Positions 17,673 through 28,500 of a DNA stretch of 64,000 nucleotides are shown here, piece after piece (position 1 is the stretch's first letter; the number at the start of each line of letters is the position of its first letter). The notes beneath the pieces were generated by a model, which saw nothing but the letters and a program-made list of their open reading frames with translations, ran no database searches and was not told the DNA's origin. Source of the DNA: Streptomyces caatingaensis (GTDB taxonomy: Bacteria; Actinomycetota; Actinomycetes; Streptomycetales; Streptomycetaceae); assembly GCF_001187435.1 (NCBI RefSeq), contig NZ_LFXA01000013.1, forward strand, positions 1 to 64,000, read 5' to 3'. The translations under genes were made by a program, and so were the position numbers.

Positions 17673-18666
17673 GCGGTCCGGCGTAGGTGACGAACCGGAC
17701 GCCCGGCCGGAAGCCGGCCCACACGTAGAGGGCGGGCGCGCCGGTCGGGCTCGCGGTGTCGACGACCAGGTCGGCGCGTTCCTAGCCGAGTTCGCGCGCC
17801 CGGTGCAGAGTGCGGGCCAGCAGGGCGCGGGCCGCGCCGCGGCCGCGGTGGGCCCGGCGGGTGCCGAGGAAGGCCAGGGTGCAGGAGCGGACCCCGGTGG
17901 CGGCCGCGTCGGCGGCGTACGCGTCGGTGAGGAGGTACGCGGCCACGCGGTCGCCGGAGTCGAGGAGGAGTCCGGAGAGTCCGGCCCGGAAGGAGGGGCC
18001 GCCGGGTCCCCAGGCCCGCCAGTCCTCGGTGTCCGTCCCGGTGAAGTCCCAGTGGTCGGCGAAGGCCTCGTTGTGCGCGAGGCGGGTCGCCTCCTCGTGG
18101 TCCGGGGTGTAGGGCACCGGGCGCAGTCCCTCGGGGACGGCCGCCCGCGGGATGCGGTCCGGGTGGAGGTCGTGGGTCATGCCCGCCCAGTGGCGGCGGG
18201 GGGTGAAGCCGGTGCGGTGGGCGAGCGCGGCCAGGCCGGTGTTGGTGGCCACGCCGGTGAGGAGCAGTTCGCCGGGGGCGGTGTGGCCGCGCTCGGCGTG
18301 CACAGCGCGGGCGCGGTGGCGCAGCCGGCGGACCAGTTCGCCGCCGAGGCCCTGGCGGCGGTGTGCCGGGTGGACGGCGGCCGCGGCCTCGAAGCGTACG
18401 ACGTCCCGTACCCGCTCGGGTTGGTACAGGGCGGCGTAGGCCGTCAACTGCCCGTTCCGCCACAGGCCGACGGAGTCGGCGGCCAGGTCGAGCTTGGGGT
18501 CGGCGAGTTCCGACCGGATGTCGGTCTCGTCGAAGTGCGTCCCGGAGCGGTCGGCGCGTTCGACGGCGGCGCGCAGGGCGGTGAGGGCGGGGGCGTCGGC
18601 GGGGGTGAGGGGGCGTGCGGGCGGGGTGTGCGGGTTGTCATGCCCACTGAGCAGGTGGTCGTCCAT
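17659..18666 (-). pseudogene. GNAT acetyltransferase interrupted by an in-frame amber codon
   Basis: A tandem GNAT protein. The first domain has VHPAHRRQGLGGELVRRL and the second LGTRRAHRGRGAARALLART, both acetyl-CoA pyrophosphate loops. Translation from the ATG at 18666 ends at a TAG (17782-17784) right after ARELG. The same frame continues as ERADLVVDTASPTG, APALYVWAGFRPG and VRFVTYAG before a TGA at 17659, which is exactly the missing last strand and helix of a GNAT fold (normally GY at the stop position). A single base change from a Tyr codon explains it. The 294-residue product would lack the second domain's C-terminal strand. Full length would be 335 residues. Confidence 0.75.
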
Positions 18667-18720
18667 ACCGCAGGGTACGGAACGGGCCGCCGCGGGCGGG
18701 TGGCGGGGCCACGGTCCGGT

Positions 18721-19953
18721 TCACCACTCCACGAGCAGCCGCGCCGGGGCGATGACGTTGATCCCCGGTTCGTAGACCCTGGGCTGGTCGGGGACGAGGC
18801 GCAGGGTCGGGTGGTGGTGGAGGAGGGTGGTGACGGCGGTGCGGACGGTGGTGCGGGCGAGGTGGGCGCCGAGGCAGTAGTGCAGGCCGTGGGAGAAGTG
18901 CAGGCTGGTGCCGAGGCGGGGGCGGGCCGGGTCGTGGTCGTCGGGGTGCTCGAAGCGGCGTTCGTCGCGGTCGGCGGAGGCGATCAGGGCCCACAGACCG
19001 GCGCCGGCGGGGATGCGGGCGCCGCCGAGTTCGGTGGGGTGCGCGACCGTGCGGAAGACGCCGAGGGCGGGGCCGGAGCGGCGCAGGCTTTCGGCGAAGC
19101 AGTGGTCGAAGAGGTGGGGGCGGGACAGGAGGGTGTCGCGGCGGCGGGGGTCCTCCAGGAGTTCGCGGCACAGGACGGTCAGGGCGTAGCCGGTGGGGCC
19201 GATGCCCGCGGTGACGATGTCGAAGCTGATGAGGCTGATCAACTCGGCTTCGGTGTAGGCGTTCTGGGCGGTCAGGAAGCTGATGAGGTCGTCTGCGGGG
19301 CGGCGGGTGCGGCGGGCGATGAGGGCGGAGAGGTAGGTTTCCCACTCCTGGACGTCGCGGGCGTAGGGGAGTTGGCGCTCGGGCGGCGGGCTGCCGAAGA
19401 AGAACTCGCTGACGGCGCGGTGGTAGCGCAGGATGCGGTCGCGGTCCTCCTCGGGGAGGCCGGTCAGTGTCATGACGAGGTCGGTGGCGAGGGGCCGTGC
19501 GTAGGCGGCGACGAGGTCGGCCGGGGGCTCGTCCGGGAGGAGGGCGGCGCGGTGTTCGGCGATGGCCCGGATGCGGGGTTCGAGGCGGGCGGCGCCCTGG
19601 GCGGAGAGGTAGGGGGCGACGGGCCGGCGCAGGCGGTCGTGGGTGGGGCGGCCGTCGAAGCCCATGTTGGGCGCGGTGAAGGTGGCGGTCGCGGCGAGGA
19701 GGGAGCGGACGTCGGGCGGGTAGGCGCCGAGGATGACGGAGCGGGTGGAGGCGGGGAAGCGTTCGGCGTCCTTGAGGACGGTGAGGACGTCCTCGTAGCG
19801 GGTGACGATCCAGACGTTCAGTTCCTCGCTGAAGAACACCGGTGCGTCGGCGCGGAGTTGCCGGAGGAGCGGGTGGAGGCCGGCGGCGGACGGGGCCAGG
19901 AAGGCCGCGGAGACCGCGGCGGACGACAGGGCCGGGCAGTGGGTTTCCGGCAC
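18721..19953 (-). CDS. Cytochrome P450 with atypical I-helix
   Basis: A 410-residue soluble bacterial P450. The ExxR motif is ESLR and the haem loop is FSHGLHYCLG with its Cys ligand. The I-helix reads IVTAGIGPTGYA: the conserved Glu/Asp before the Thr, part of the usual proton relay (AGxET), is Gly here. The substrate-recognition segment FTAPNMGFDGRPTHDRLRRP replaces the common MDPPEHTRLR. GTG at 19953 with AGGTGG upstream. It is on the same strand as the MFS/carbonic-anhydrase pair and lies next to the PKS locus, so late tailoring of that polyketide is plausible. Natural redox partners are not encoded here. Confidence 0.85.
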   Translation of the reverse strand: MPETHCPALSSAAVSAAFLAPSAAGLHPLLRQLRADAPVFFSEELNVWIVTRYEDVLTVLKDAERFPASTRSVILGAYPPDVRSLLAATATFTAPNMGFDGRPTHDRLRRPVAPYLSAQGAARLEPRIRAIAEHRAALLPDEPPADLVAAYARPLATDLVMTLTGLPEEDRDRILRYHRAVSEFFFGSPPPERQLPYARDVQEWETYLSALIARRTRRPADDLISFLTAQNAYTEAELISLISFDIVTAGIGPTGYALTVLCRELLEDPRRRDTLLSRPHLFDHCFAESLRRSGPALGVFRTVAHPTELGGARIPAGAGLWALIASADRDERRFEHPDDHDPARPRLGTSLHFSHGLHYCLGAHLARTTVRTAVTTLLHHHPTLRLVPDQPRVYEPGINVIAPARLLVEW

Positions 19954-20279
19954 GGTGCCACCTGCTCTCGTTCGTGTGCTTCCCCCGTGAACGGAGCGCC
20001 GGGCAGGTCCCGTTGGCGCTCCTGTCCTTCGAGTCTGGCACCGGCGGCGGCGGTTGGGCGGCGCGGCCTGGCGGCGGGTGGGGCCGGGGAGTGCGGCCGG
20101 GGTGGTGGCGGGTGCGGTCCGGGGGGCACGGGGGTCGCCGTCCGTACCGTTCGCCGGGCGCGGGAAGGGGTGCGCGCCCCCTGCCGTGGGGCGCGCTCCG
20201 CCGCCGTGCGCAGGGGTGTTGGGGGCGGCGGGGGGAGGGCGGGGGGCGACGGAGGGCGTAGGCGGCCGGCGCCGCCCTG
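19954..20279. other. 326-bp GC-rich intergenic region with G-quadruplex motif
   Basis: Lies between the P450 start and the MFS stop on the minus strand. No credible gene. The plus strand from 20221 carries G5, G6, G3 and G6 runs separated by one to three bases, a classic quadruplex-forming pattern, just beyond the MFS stop. Confidence 0.55.
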
Positions 20280-21836
20280 CTACTCGGCGAGCGGCAGGGA
20301 CGGTTCGGTGGCCGCGGGCCGGTCGCCGCGCAGCAGGAGGGTGACGACGGCGGTGGCGCCCACCAGGACGAGGGCGGCGCCGAAGAGGGCCTGGTGGAGG
20401 CCGGCGACGAAGGACTGTTCGACCCAGGTGCGGGCGGCGGCCGCGGCGCCGCCGGGGGCGGCCCGTTCGAGGCCGGCGGCGGCGCCGTGGCGGAGCACGG
20501 AGGTGACGAGGTCCCGGGCGGTGCCGTCGGGGAGGCCGCCGGCGGTGGCCCGTTCGTACAGGGAGTCGCGCATGCGGCCGGTCAGGACGGCGCCGAGGGC
20601 GGCGACGCCGACGACACCGCCGAGTTCGCGCAGGGTGTCCATGAGCGCGGAGGCCATGGCGGTGCGGTCGGCGGGGGCGCGCAGGACGGTGGCGATGACG
20701 GCGGAGACGAAGGTCAGGCCGACTCCGGTGCCGAGGACGGGCAGCAGCCAGCCGTAGGAGGCGTAGGCCGCGTCGCGTCCCTGCCGGGTGAGGCCGAGCA
20801 GGGCGATGGCGCACAGGGCCGTTCCGCAGAGCAGGGGCAGGCGGGGGCCGTGGCGGGCGCAGAGCGCGCCGGCGAGGGGGGCGGTGAGGGCGATCAGGGC
20901 GGAGGCGGTCAGGAAGACGGCCCCGGCGCCGGTGGGTGACCAGCCGAGGATGTTCTGCAGGTAGAGGGTGAGGAAGAAGACGGAGCCGAAGAGGCCCAGG
21001 GCGGTGGCGAAGCAGGCGGTGGCGGCCGCGGCGGCGACGGGGTCGCGCAGCAGCCGGATCTCCAGCATGGGGGCGGTGCCGCGCGCCTCGGCGAGGGCGA
21101 AGGCCGGCAGGGCGAGGGCGGCGAGCGCGAGGGTGGTCAGCACGGCGGGGTCGTCCCAGCCGTCCACCGGGCCCTGCACCAGGGCGTACACGAGGCTGCC
21201 GAGGCCGGTCACGGCCAGGAGCTGGCCGCGCGGGTCCCAGCGGGCCGGTGCCGGGGGCACGTCGGGCAGGCTGCGCAGCGCGAAGTGGAGGACGGCGGCG
21301 CCGACCGGCAGGTTGATCCACATGACGCTGCGCCAGCCGAGGAGGTCGACCAGGGGGCCGCCGATGGTGGGGCCGAGGGCGACGCCGAGTCCGCCGGCGC
21401 CGCCGCGGACGCCCATGGCGCGGGTGCGGTGGACGGGGTTGGTGAAGACGTGCCGCAGCAGGGCCATGCCGGGGGGCATGAGGACGGCGGCGCCGACGCC
21501 CTGGACGACGCGTCCGGTCACCAGGCAGCCCCAGGTGAGGGCGAGCGAGCTGAGCGCGGAGCCGGTGCAGAAGGCCAGGAGGCCGGTGACGAAGGCGCGG
21601 CGCTGGCCGAGCCGGTCGCCGAGGACACTGCCGGAGAGCAGGCAGGCGGCGAAGGGCAGGGTGTAGCCGGCGACGACCCACTGCAGTCCGCTGACGCCGA
21701 GGTCCATTTCGGCGGCGATGCGCGGCAGGGCGTTGTTCATGGCGAGGTTGTCGAGCATGGCCATGAAGACGGAGCTCGACACGACGGCCAGGGCGGTGGC
21801 CCGCCGGCCGCGGCGGCGGGCGTGGACGCCGCTCAC
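20280..21836 (-). CDS. DHA2-family MFS exporter of the PKS locus
   Basis: A 518-residue, 14-helix EmrB/QacA-type antiporter. Markers are SSSVFMAMLDNLAMNNALPR in TM1, GSVLGDRLGQRRAF in the TM2-3 loop and GGLGVALGPTIGGPLVD, the motif C of TM5. Its GTG start (21836) overlaps the TGA of the upstream carbonic-anhydrase-like gene (GTGA), indicating translational coupling. Position beside the PKS suggests product export or self-resistance. Confidence 0.85.
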   Translation of the reverse strand: MSGVHARRRGRRATALAVVSSSVFMAMLDNLAMNNALPRIAAEMDLGVSGLQWVVAGYTLPFAACLLSGSVLGDRLGQRRAFVTGLLAFCTGSALSSLALTWGCLVTGRVVQGVGAAVLMPPGMALLRHVFTNPVHRTRAMGVRGGAGGLGVALGPTIGGPLVDLLGWRSVMWINLPVGAAVLHFALRSLPDVPPAPARWDPRGQLLAVTGLGSLVYALVQGPVDGWDDPAVLTTLALAALALPAFALAEARGTAPMLEIRLLRDPVAAAAATACFATALGLFGSVFFLTLYLQNILGWSPTGAGAVFLTASALIALTAPLAGALCARHGPRLPLLCGTALCAIALLGLTRQGRDAAYASYGWLLPVLGTGVGLTFVSAVIATVLRAPADRTAMASALMDTLRELGGVVGVAALGAVLTGRMRDSLYERATAGGLPDGTARDLVTSVLRHGAAAGLERAAPGGAAAAARTWVEQSFVAGLHQALFGAALVLVGATAVVTLLLRGDRPAATEPSLPLAE

Positions 21837-22405
21837 GCGAGGGGGGCCGGGTCCGCGCCGTCCGTGGTCCGGTAGAGGCGCAGGAGTCCGAGGTAGGTGT
21901 GGGTGGCGGCGGTGATGAGCGCCTTGTCCTCGTCGGTGAGTTCGCGGACGACGGCGGCGTGGGGGCCGGCGACGAGGGTGTTCGGGGGGACGCGCCGGTC
22001 CGGGGGGACGACGGTGCCTGCGGCGACGATGCTCCAGGGGCCGGCGTGGGTGCCGTTCTGGAGGACGGCTCCCATGCCGACGAGGACGTCGTCCTCGATC
22101 CGGCAGCCGTGGAGGACGGCGTTGTGGCCGACGGAGACGCGGGCGCCGAGGCGGACGGGGAAGCCGGGGTCGGCGTGGACGACGGTGCCGTCCTGGACGT
22201 TGCTCTCGGGGCCGATGTGGATCTCGTCGCCGTCGGCGCGCAGGACGGTGTGGAACCAGACGCTGGCCCGGTCGCCGACGTGGACGCCGCCGGCGAGGAC
22301 GGCGGTGGGGGCGACGAACGCGGTGGGGGCGACGGCGGGCGGGGAGCCGAGGAGGGGGACGGTGAGGGGGGCCGGGACGGTGGCGGGGGTGATGGCGGTG
22401 TTCAT
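21833..22405 (-). CDS. Gamma-carbonic-anhydrase-like hexapeptide protein
   Basis: A 190-residue left-handed beta-helix protein. Hexapeptide repeats run through about residues 25-150 (for example RASVWFHTVLRADGD, IHIGPESNVQDGTVVHADPG, VSVGHNAVLHGCRIEDDVLV). Three His residues in the HADPG, VGHNAVLHG segments match the zinc ligands of gamma-class carbonic anhydrases such as CamH/YrdA. A helical C-terminal tail follows. ATG at 22405. It is divergent from the giant PKS gene across 127 bp and coupled to the exporter. Bicarbonate supply for malonyl-CoA formation is conceivable but unproven. Confidence 0.8.
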   Translation of the reverse strand: MNTAITPATVPAPLTVPLLGSPPAVAPTAFVAPTAVLAGGVHVGDRASVWFHTVLRADGDEIHIGPESNVQDGTVVHADPGFPVRLGARVSVGHNAVLHGCRIEDDVLVGMGAVLQNGTHAGPWSIVAAGTVVPPDRRVPPNTLVAGPHAAVVRELTDEDKALITAATHTYLGLLRLYRTTDGADPAPLA

Positions 22406-22532
22406 GGAGTGCGGCTTCCCTTTACCGCCCGCCGGGGCATCCCCTGTGCCACCGATCGGGTGAAATGTGCGGCGCCCGGGTGCGCGGGAGGGCATGCCAC
22501 CAGGGAAGTCGCGCCGTCGTGAGGAGTCAGCC

Positions 22533-25500
22533 GTGGTGACCTCCCGTGAAGCCGTTGCCGTTGTCGGGGTCGCGTGCCGGCTCCCGGGCGGTCTGTGCAC
22601 GCCCGAGGCGTTGTGGGCCGCCCTGCGCGAGGAGCGTCCGCTGGTGGGGCCGGTGCCGGCCGACCGGTTCGACGCGGCGCGCTGGACCGATCCGGAGCCG
22701 GGTCGTCCGGGCAAGGCGTACGCGATGGCGGGCGGGTTCCTGCCGGACGTACGGGGCTTCGACGCCGGGTTCTTCAACGTGTCGCCGCGGGAGGCGCGGC
22801 GCATGGACCCGCAACAGCGGCTGGTGCTGGAGATGGCCGTGGAGGCGCTCGACGCGGCGGGGGTGGCGCCGGCGTCGCTGGCGGGGTCGGACACGGCGGT
22901 GTACGTGGGGGCGTCGAGCCAGGCGTTCGCGTTCCTGCAGGGGCTCGAACCGCGGTCGGCCAACGCGTACACGATGACGGGCGGGGCGGCCTGCAACATC
23001 GCCAACCGGGTGTCGCACTTCCTGGACCTGCGCGGGCCCAGTCTGGCGGTGGACACGGCCTGTTCGTCGTCGCTGGTGGCGCTGCACCACGCGTGCGAGG
23101 CGCTGCGGTCGGGGCGCAGCGGTCTGGCGCTGGCGGCGGGGGTCAACGTGCTGCTGAGCCCGTTCGAGTTCGTGGGGTTCGCGAAGGCGTCGATGCTGTC
23201 GCCGGCGGGGCGCTGCCGGCCGTTCTCGGCGGAGGCGGACGGCTATGTGCGGTCCGAGGGGGGCGCGGTGGTGGTGCTGAAGCCGCTGGAGGCGGCGGTG
23301 CGGGACGGGGATCCGGTGCGGGGGGTGATCCTGGGCAGCGGGGTGAACGCCGACGGGCGGACGCCGGGGCTGGCGCAGCCGAGCGCGGCGGCGCAGGAGG
23401 CGCTGTTGCGGGGGGTGTACGAGGCGGCGGGGGTGGCGCCGGACGAGCTGGTGTATCTGGAGATGCACGGTACGGGGACACCGGTGGGCGATCCGGTGGA
23501 GTGCCGTGCGGTGGGGCGGGCGCTGGGGATGCGGCGGGGTGCGGGGCGGCCGTTGCCGGTGGGGTCGGTGAAGGGGCATCTGGGGCATCTGGAGCCGGCG
23601 TCGGGGATGGCGGGGCTGGTGAAGACGCTGCTGGTGCTGCGGCACGGGCGGGTGCCGGCCAACGCAGGTGCGCTGCCGCTGAGTCCGGACATCGACTTCG
23701 AGGGGCTGCGGCTGGCGCCGGCGGTGCGGGAGGCGGAGCTGGATCCGCTGCCCGGGGGGCGGGTGGTGGCGGGGGTCAACTCCTTCGGTTTCGGCGGCGC
23801 GAACGCGCACGTCGTCCTCGCCGCCCCGGCCCCCTCCACCGCGCCGCCGGCCGCGCCGCCGGCCGGGCGGGCGCTGCCGGTGGTCGTCTCGGCGCGTACG
23901 CCGGAGGCGGTGGCGCAGGCGGCGCGGCGCATGGCGGACCGGCTGGAGGGGTGCGGGCCGGAGGAGTTCTACGACGTGGCGTACACCGCGTGCCGGCGGC
24001 GGGGCCGGTACGAGGAGCGGGCGGCGGTGCTGGCCGCGGATCCGGCGACGGCGGCGGCACGGCTGCGGGAGGTGGCGGCGGGGGACGACGCGGGGGCGCG
24101 GGTGGCGGGGGCGGCGCGGGGCGCGGTCGCGTTCGTCTTCTCGGGGAACGGGTCGCAGTGGGCGGGGATGGCGGCGGATCTGCTGGCGGGCGACCCGGTG
24201 TTCCGGCGGGCGGTGGAGGAGGCGGACGGGGCGCTGCGGCCGTGGCTGGGCTGGTCGGTGGCCGAGGAGCTGGCGGCGCAGGAGGGGCGGCGGCGGGCCG
24301 ATACGACGGACGTGGCGCAGCCGTTGCTGTTCGCGGTGCAGGTGGGGCTGGTGGCGGTGCTGCGCGAACGGGGTGTGGTGCCGGCGGCGGTGGCGGGGCA
24401 CAGTTCGGGCGAGATGGCGGCGGCGTGGGCGGCGGGTGCGCTGGATCTGGCGTCGGCGGCGCGGGTGGTGGTGGCGCGGTCGCGGGCGCAGGCGTCCACG
24501 GCGGGGAACTGGGGGATGGCGGCGCTGGGCGCGGACGTGGTCCGGGCCCGGGCGCTGCTGGCGCCGTACGGCGGGCGGGTGGAGGTCGCGGGGGTGAACA
24601 GCGGCCGGGACGTGACGGTCAGCGGTGACCGGGGCGCGCTGGAGGAGCTGTACGAACGGTGCCGGCGGGAGGGGGTGCACGTGCGGCCGCTGGACCTGGC
24701 GTACGCGTTCCACAGCCGGGCGATGGACGGGCTGGAGGAGGGGCTGGTGGCGGCGCTGGAGGGCCTCAAGCCGGGCCGGGCGGCGGTGCCGTACGCGTCG
24801 GCGACGACGGGCACGGTCCTGGGCGGGACGGAGCTGGACGCCGGTTACTGGTGGCACAACCTGCGGCGGCCGGTGCTGTTCGCGCAGGCCGTGGAGCAGT
24901 TGCGGGAGCAGGGCTGCGACGTGTTCGTGGAGGTGGGGCCGCATCCGGTGCTGTGCGGCTACGTGCGGCGGTCGGCCGGCGGGGCGGAGGTGGTGACGGT
25001 GCCGGCGCTGACGCGGGACGTGCCGGGGCCGGAGGCGGTGGACCGCGCGGTGGCGCGGCTGGTGGCGGCCGGGGCGCGGCACGACCACGCGGTGTTCTTC
25101 CCGCGCCCGGGGCGGGTGGTGGACCTGCCGGCGTATCCGTGGCAGCGGGAGGAGCACTGGAACGGCGGCCCGGAGTCCTGGGCGGGCGGCTGCGGCGACG
25201 GCACGGTGGACCATCCGCTGCTGGGCGAGCGGGCGGCGCTGGCGGATCCGGTGTGGCACGGGCCGTTCGACTGCGCGCGGGTGCCGTGGCTGGCGGGGCA
25301 CCGGGTGGGGGACGCGGTGGTGATGCCGGCCTCGGCGTACCTGGAGATGATGCTGGCGGCGGGGCGGCGGGTGCTGGACGCCCCGGTGGAGATCACCCGG
25401 GTGGTGGTGCCGACGGCGCTGGTGCTGCCGTTCGACGACGGCCGGCGGCTGGATCTGCAGACGGCGCTGGCGGCCGACGACGGGGTCGTGCGGATCGCGT

Positions 25501-28500
25501 CGCGGGGCGAGGAGGACGCCTCGTGGCGGGAGCACGCGCGCGGGCGGGTGCGCCGGCTGCACACGCCGGTGCCGGTGCCGGCGGACCTGGACGCGCTGGC
25601 CGCCCGGGCGCCGCGGACGCGGACGCCGGAGGAGCACTACGCCGCGGCGCTGCGCAAGGGGATCGGCTACGGCCCGGCGTTCCGGGTGCTGCGGGCGCTG
25701 CGGGTGGGCGACGGCGAGGTGGTGGCCGCGTACGCGGGCGGGGACGGCACCGCGGACTTCGAGGCGCATCCGGCGCTGCTGGACGGGGCGTTGCAGGCGG
25801 GGTCGGCGCTGCTGGAGGAGGTGACCGCGGACGGGATGCCGTTCCTTCCGGTCGCGGTGGACCGGGTGCGGGCGTGGCGGCGGATGCCGGCCACGGGGTA
25901 CGTCCATGTGCGGTCGCGGGAGCTGTCGGCGCGGGAGGCGTTGTGGGACGTGACGGTGCTCGCGCCCAACGGGCTGACGTGTCTGGCGCTGGAGGGCTGC
26001 CGGCTGCGCCGGTTCGACCCGGGCGGCCGGGTGCTCCCCCGGCGGCTGACGGCGGTCGGGCGGGCCGCGCCGCGGCCGGGCCCGGCGGGCTCGCCGTGTC
26101 CGCTGCCGCCGCCGGGTGAGGTGGTGCGGGCGTGCGCGGAGGAGGTGCGGGGCCTGCGGGCGACCGCCGCCCGGGCGGGCGCGGAGCGGCTGCGCGGGCT
26201 GACGGCCCATCTGGGGGCCGCGGTGGTGGCGTCGTTGGCGGGCGGCGGCGCGGCGGGTGTCGTCGAGGTGGAGGGGCTGGTGGCGTCGGGGGTCCTGCGG
26301 GAGCATCTGCCGCTGGTGGAGGCGCTGTTGGGGGCGGCGTGCGCCGAGGGGCTGGCCGAGCCGGTGGACGGCGGGTGGCGGATGGTGCGTGCGGCCGCTC
26401 CGGCGGAGCGGTTGCGGGCGGCGGCCGGGGAGGCGCCCGGGCTCGCGGTGGAGCTGGGGCTGCTCGCCTCCTGTGGCGCCCGGCTGGCGGAGGTGCTGCA
26501 AGGGCACCGGGACGCGGGCGAGTTGCTGCGGTCGGAGGGGCACCGGCATCTGTTGGAGGAGCTGTCGACCGACGGCTGTCCGCGCGGCTTCGTCCACCGT
26601 GCGGCGCGCGCCGTGCTGCGGCGTCTGGTGCGGGACTGGCCGGCGGACCGGCCGCTGCGGGTCCTGGAGGTCGGCGCGGGCAGCGGCGGCGCCACCGCGT
26701 TCCTGCTGCCGGAACTGCCGCCGGAGCGGACCCGGTACGTGTGCGCCGACACCACCGACGCCTCGTTCCCGCGGCTGCGCAAGCGCTTCGCGGAGCACGA
26801 CGTGCTCGACCTGCGCGTCCTGGACCTGGACCGCGACCCGCGCGAACAGGGCTGGCACGAGGGCGGTTTCGACCTGGTCGTCGCCCCGCACGCCCTGCAC
26901 ACCGCCCGGGACGTCCGCCGTGCGCTCGGCCATCTGGCCGTCCTGCTGGACGACGGCGGGCAGTTGCTGATGACCGAGCCCCACGACCCCGTTCCGCTCT
27001 GTCTGTTGACGGGTCTGCGGCCGGGCTTCTGGGACCGGCGGGACGAGGACGTGCGGCCGGACGGGCCGCTGCTGTCCGCGGGCGCGTGGCGGCAGGTGCT
27101 CTCGGGGGCGGGCTGGCGGGATCCCGTGGTGCTCGGCGACGAGGAGGATCCGGCGCGCGCCACCGCGTCCGTCCTGCTGGCCCGGCGTCCGGACCTCGGC
27201 CGTCCGGTGCCGCCGCCCGCGCCCGGGGCGGCCGGCGGCTCCTGGGTGGTGGCCGCCGAGCCGGAGCGGGAGGGTCTCGCGGCCGCCGTCGCCGAACGGC
27301 TCTCCGCCGCCGGCGCCACCGTCCGCCGCGCGGCGCCCGGCACGGAACCGGAGCACTGGTCGCCCCTCCCCGACGGCGTCCTGCTCCTCCTCGGCGGCGA
27401 CGGCGACGGCAGCGACGCCAGTGGCGACGGCGGGGTCCTGGAGCGGGAGGTCCGCCGCACCGCCGTCCTGCGGTCGCTCGCCGTCGCGGCCGACCGGGAG
27501 CCGGACGCGCGCGTCGCGCTGTGGCTGGTGACGCCGCCCACCGGGGCGCTGCCCCGCCCCGAGCGGCCCTCCGCCCCCGGGACGGCGGCGGTGTGGGGCG
27601 TGGCGCGCTGCCTGGCCACCGAGCACCCGCAGCTCACCGTCCGCAGGGTCTCCCTGGAGTCCGCCGGGCGGGCGGACGAGGACGCGGACCGGCTGGCCGC
27701 CGAACTGGCCGCGGCGGACGGCGAGGAGGACGAAATCCTGCTGACCGCCGCCGGGCGGTTCGTCACCCGGCTGCGCGAGGGCGCGGACGCCGGCGGCGGC
27801 CCGGACGCGCCGTCCTTCGCCCTGCGGGTGCGCGAGCCGGGGAGCGCCCACCGCCTGGAGTGGGTCCCGGCCGAGGTGCCCCGGCCCGGGCCCGGCGAGG
27901 TCGTCGTGGAGGTGCGCTGTGCCGCGCTCAACTACCGGGACGTGCTCCAGGCCCAGGGCACGATGCCGCTCGACGTGCCGGGCGGGGAGCACCGTCCGGG
28001 CATGGAGTGCGCCGGTGTCGTCACGGCCGTCGGGGCGGGCGTGGCCGAACCGGCCGTGGGCGACCGGGTGTTCGCCTTCGGGGCCGGCACGCTGGCCTCG
28101 CACGTGGCGGTGCCGGCGGCGACGGCGGGCCGGATCCCGGACGGCATGGGCTTCGCGGAGGCGGCGACGCTGCCCGTGGTGCTGCTGACGGTGCATCACG
28201 CGCTGCACCGGGTGGCCCGTCTGTCGGCGGGCGAGACGGTGCTGGTGCACGGCGGTGCCGGTGGTGTGGGGCTGGCCGCCCTCCAGTACGCGCGGCGGGC
28301 CGGGGCCCGGGTGGTGGCGAGCGCCGGGACGCCGGCCAAGCGTGAACTGCTGCGCCTGCTGGGCGTGGAGCACGTCGTGGACTCGCGCTCGATGGCCTTC
28401 GCCGAGCGCGTGCGGTCGCTGACGGCGGGGCGCGGCGTGGACGTCGTCCTCAACTCGCTGGCGGGCGAGGCGATCGGCCGGGGGCTGGAGTGCCTGGCGC

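Noticed and set aside
18721..21681. A 986-codon fusion of P450 with an upstream domain
   Set aside because: The part before 19953 is Arg/Pro-rich shadow of the MFS gene; the P450 has its own GTG and ribosome site.
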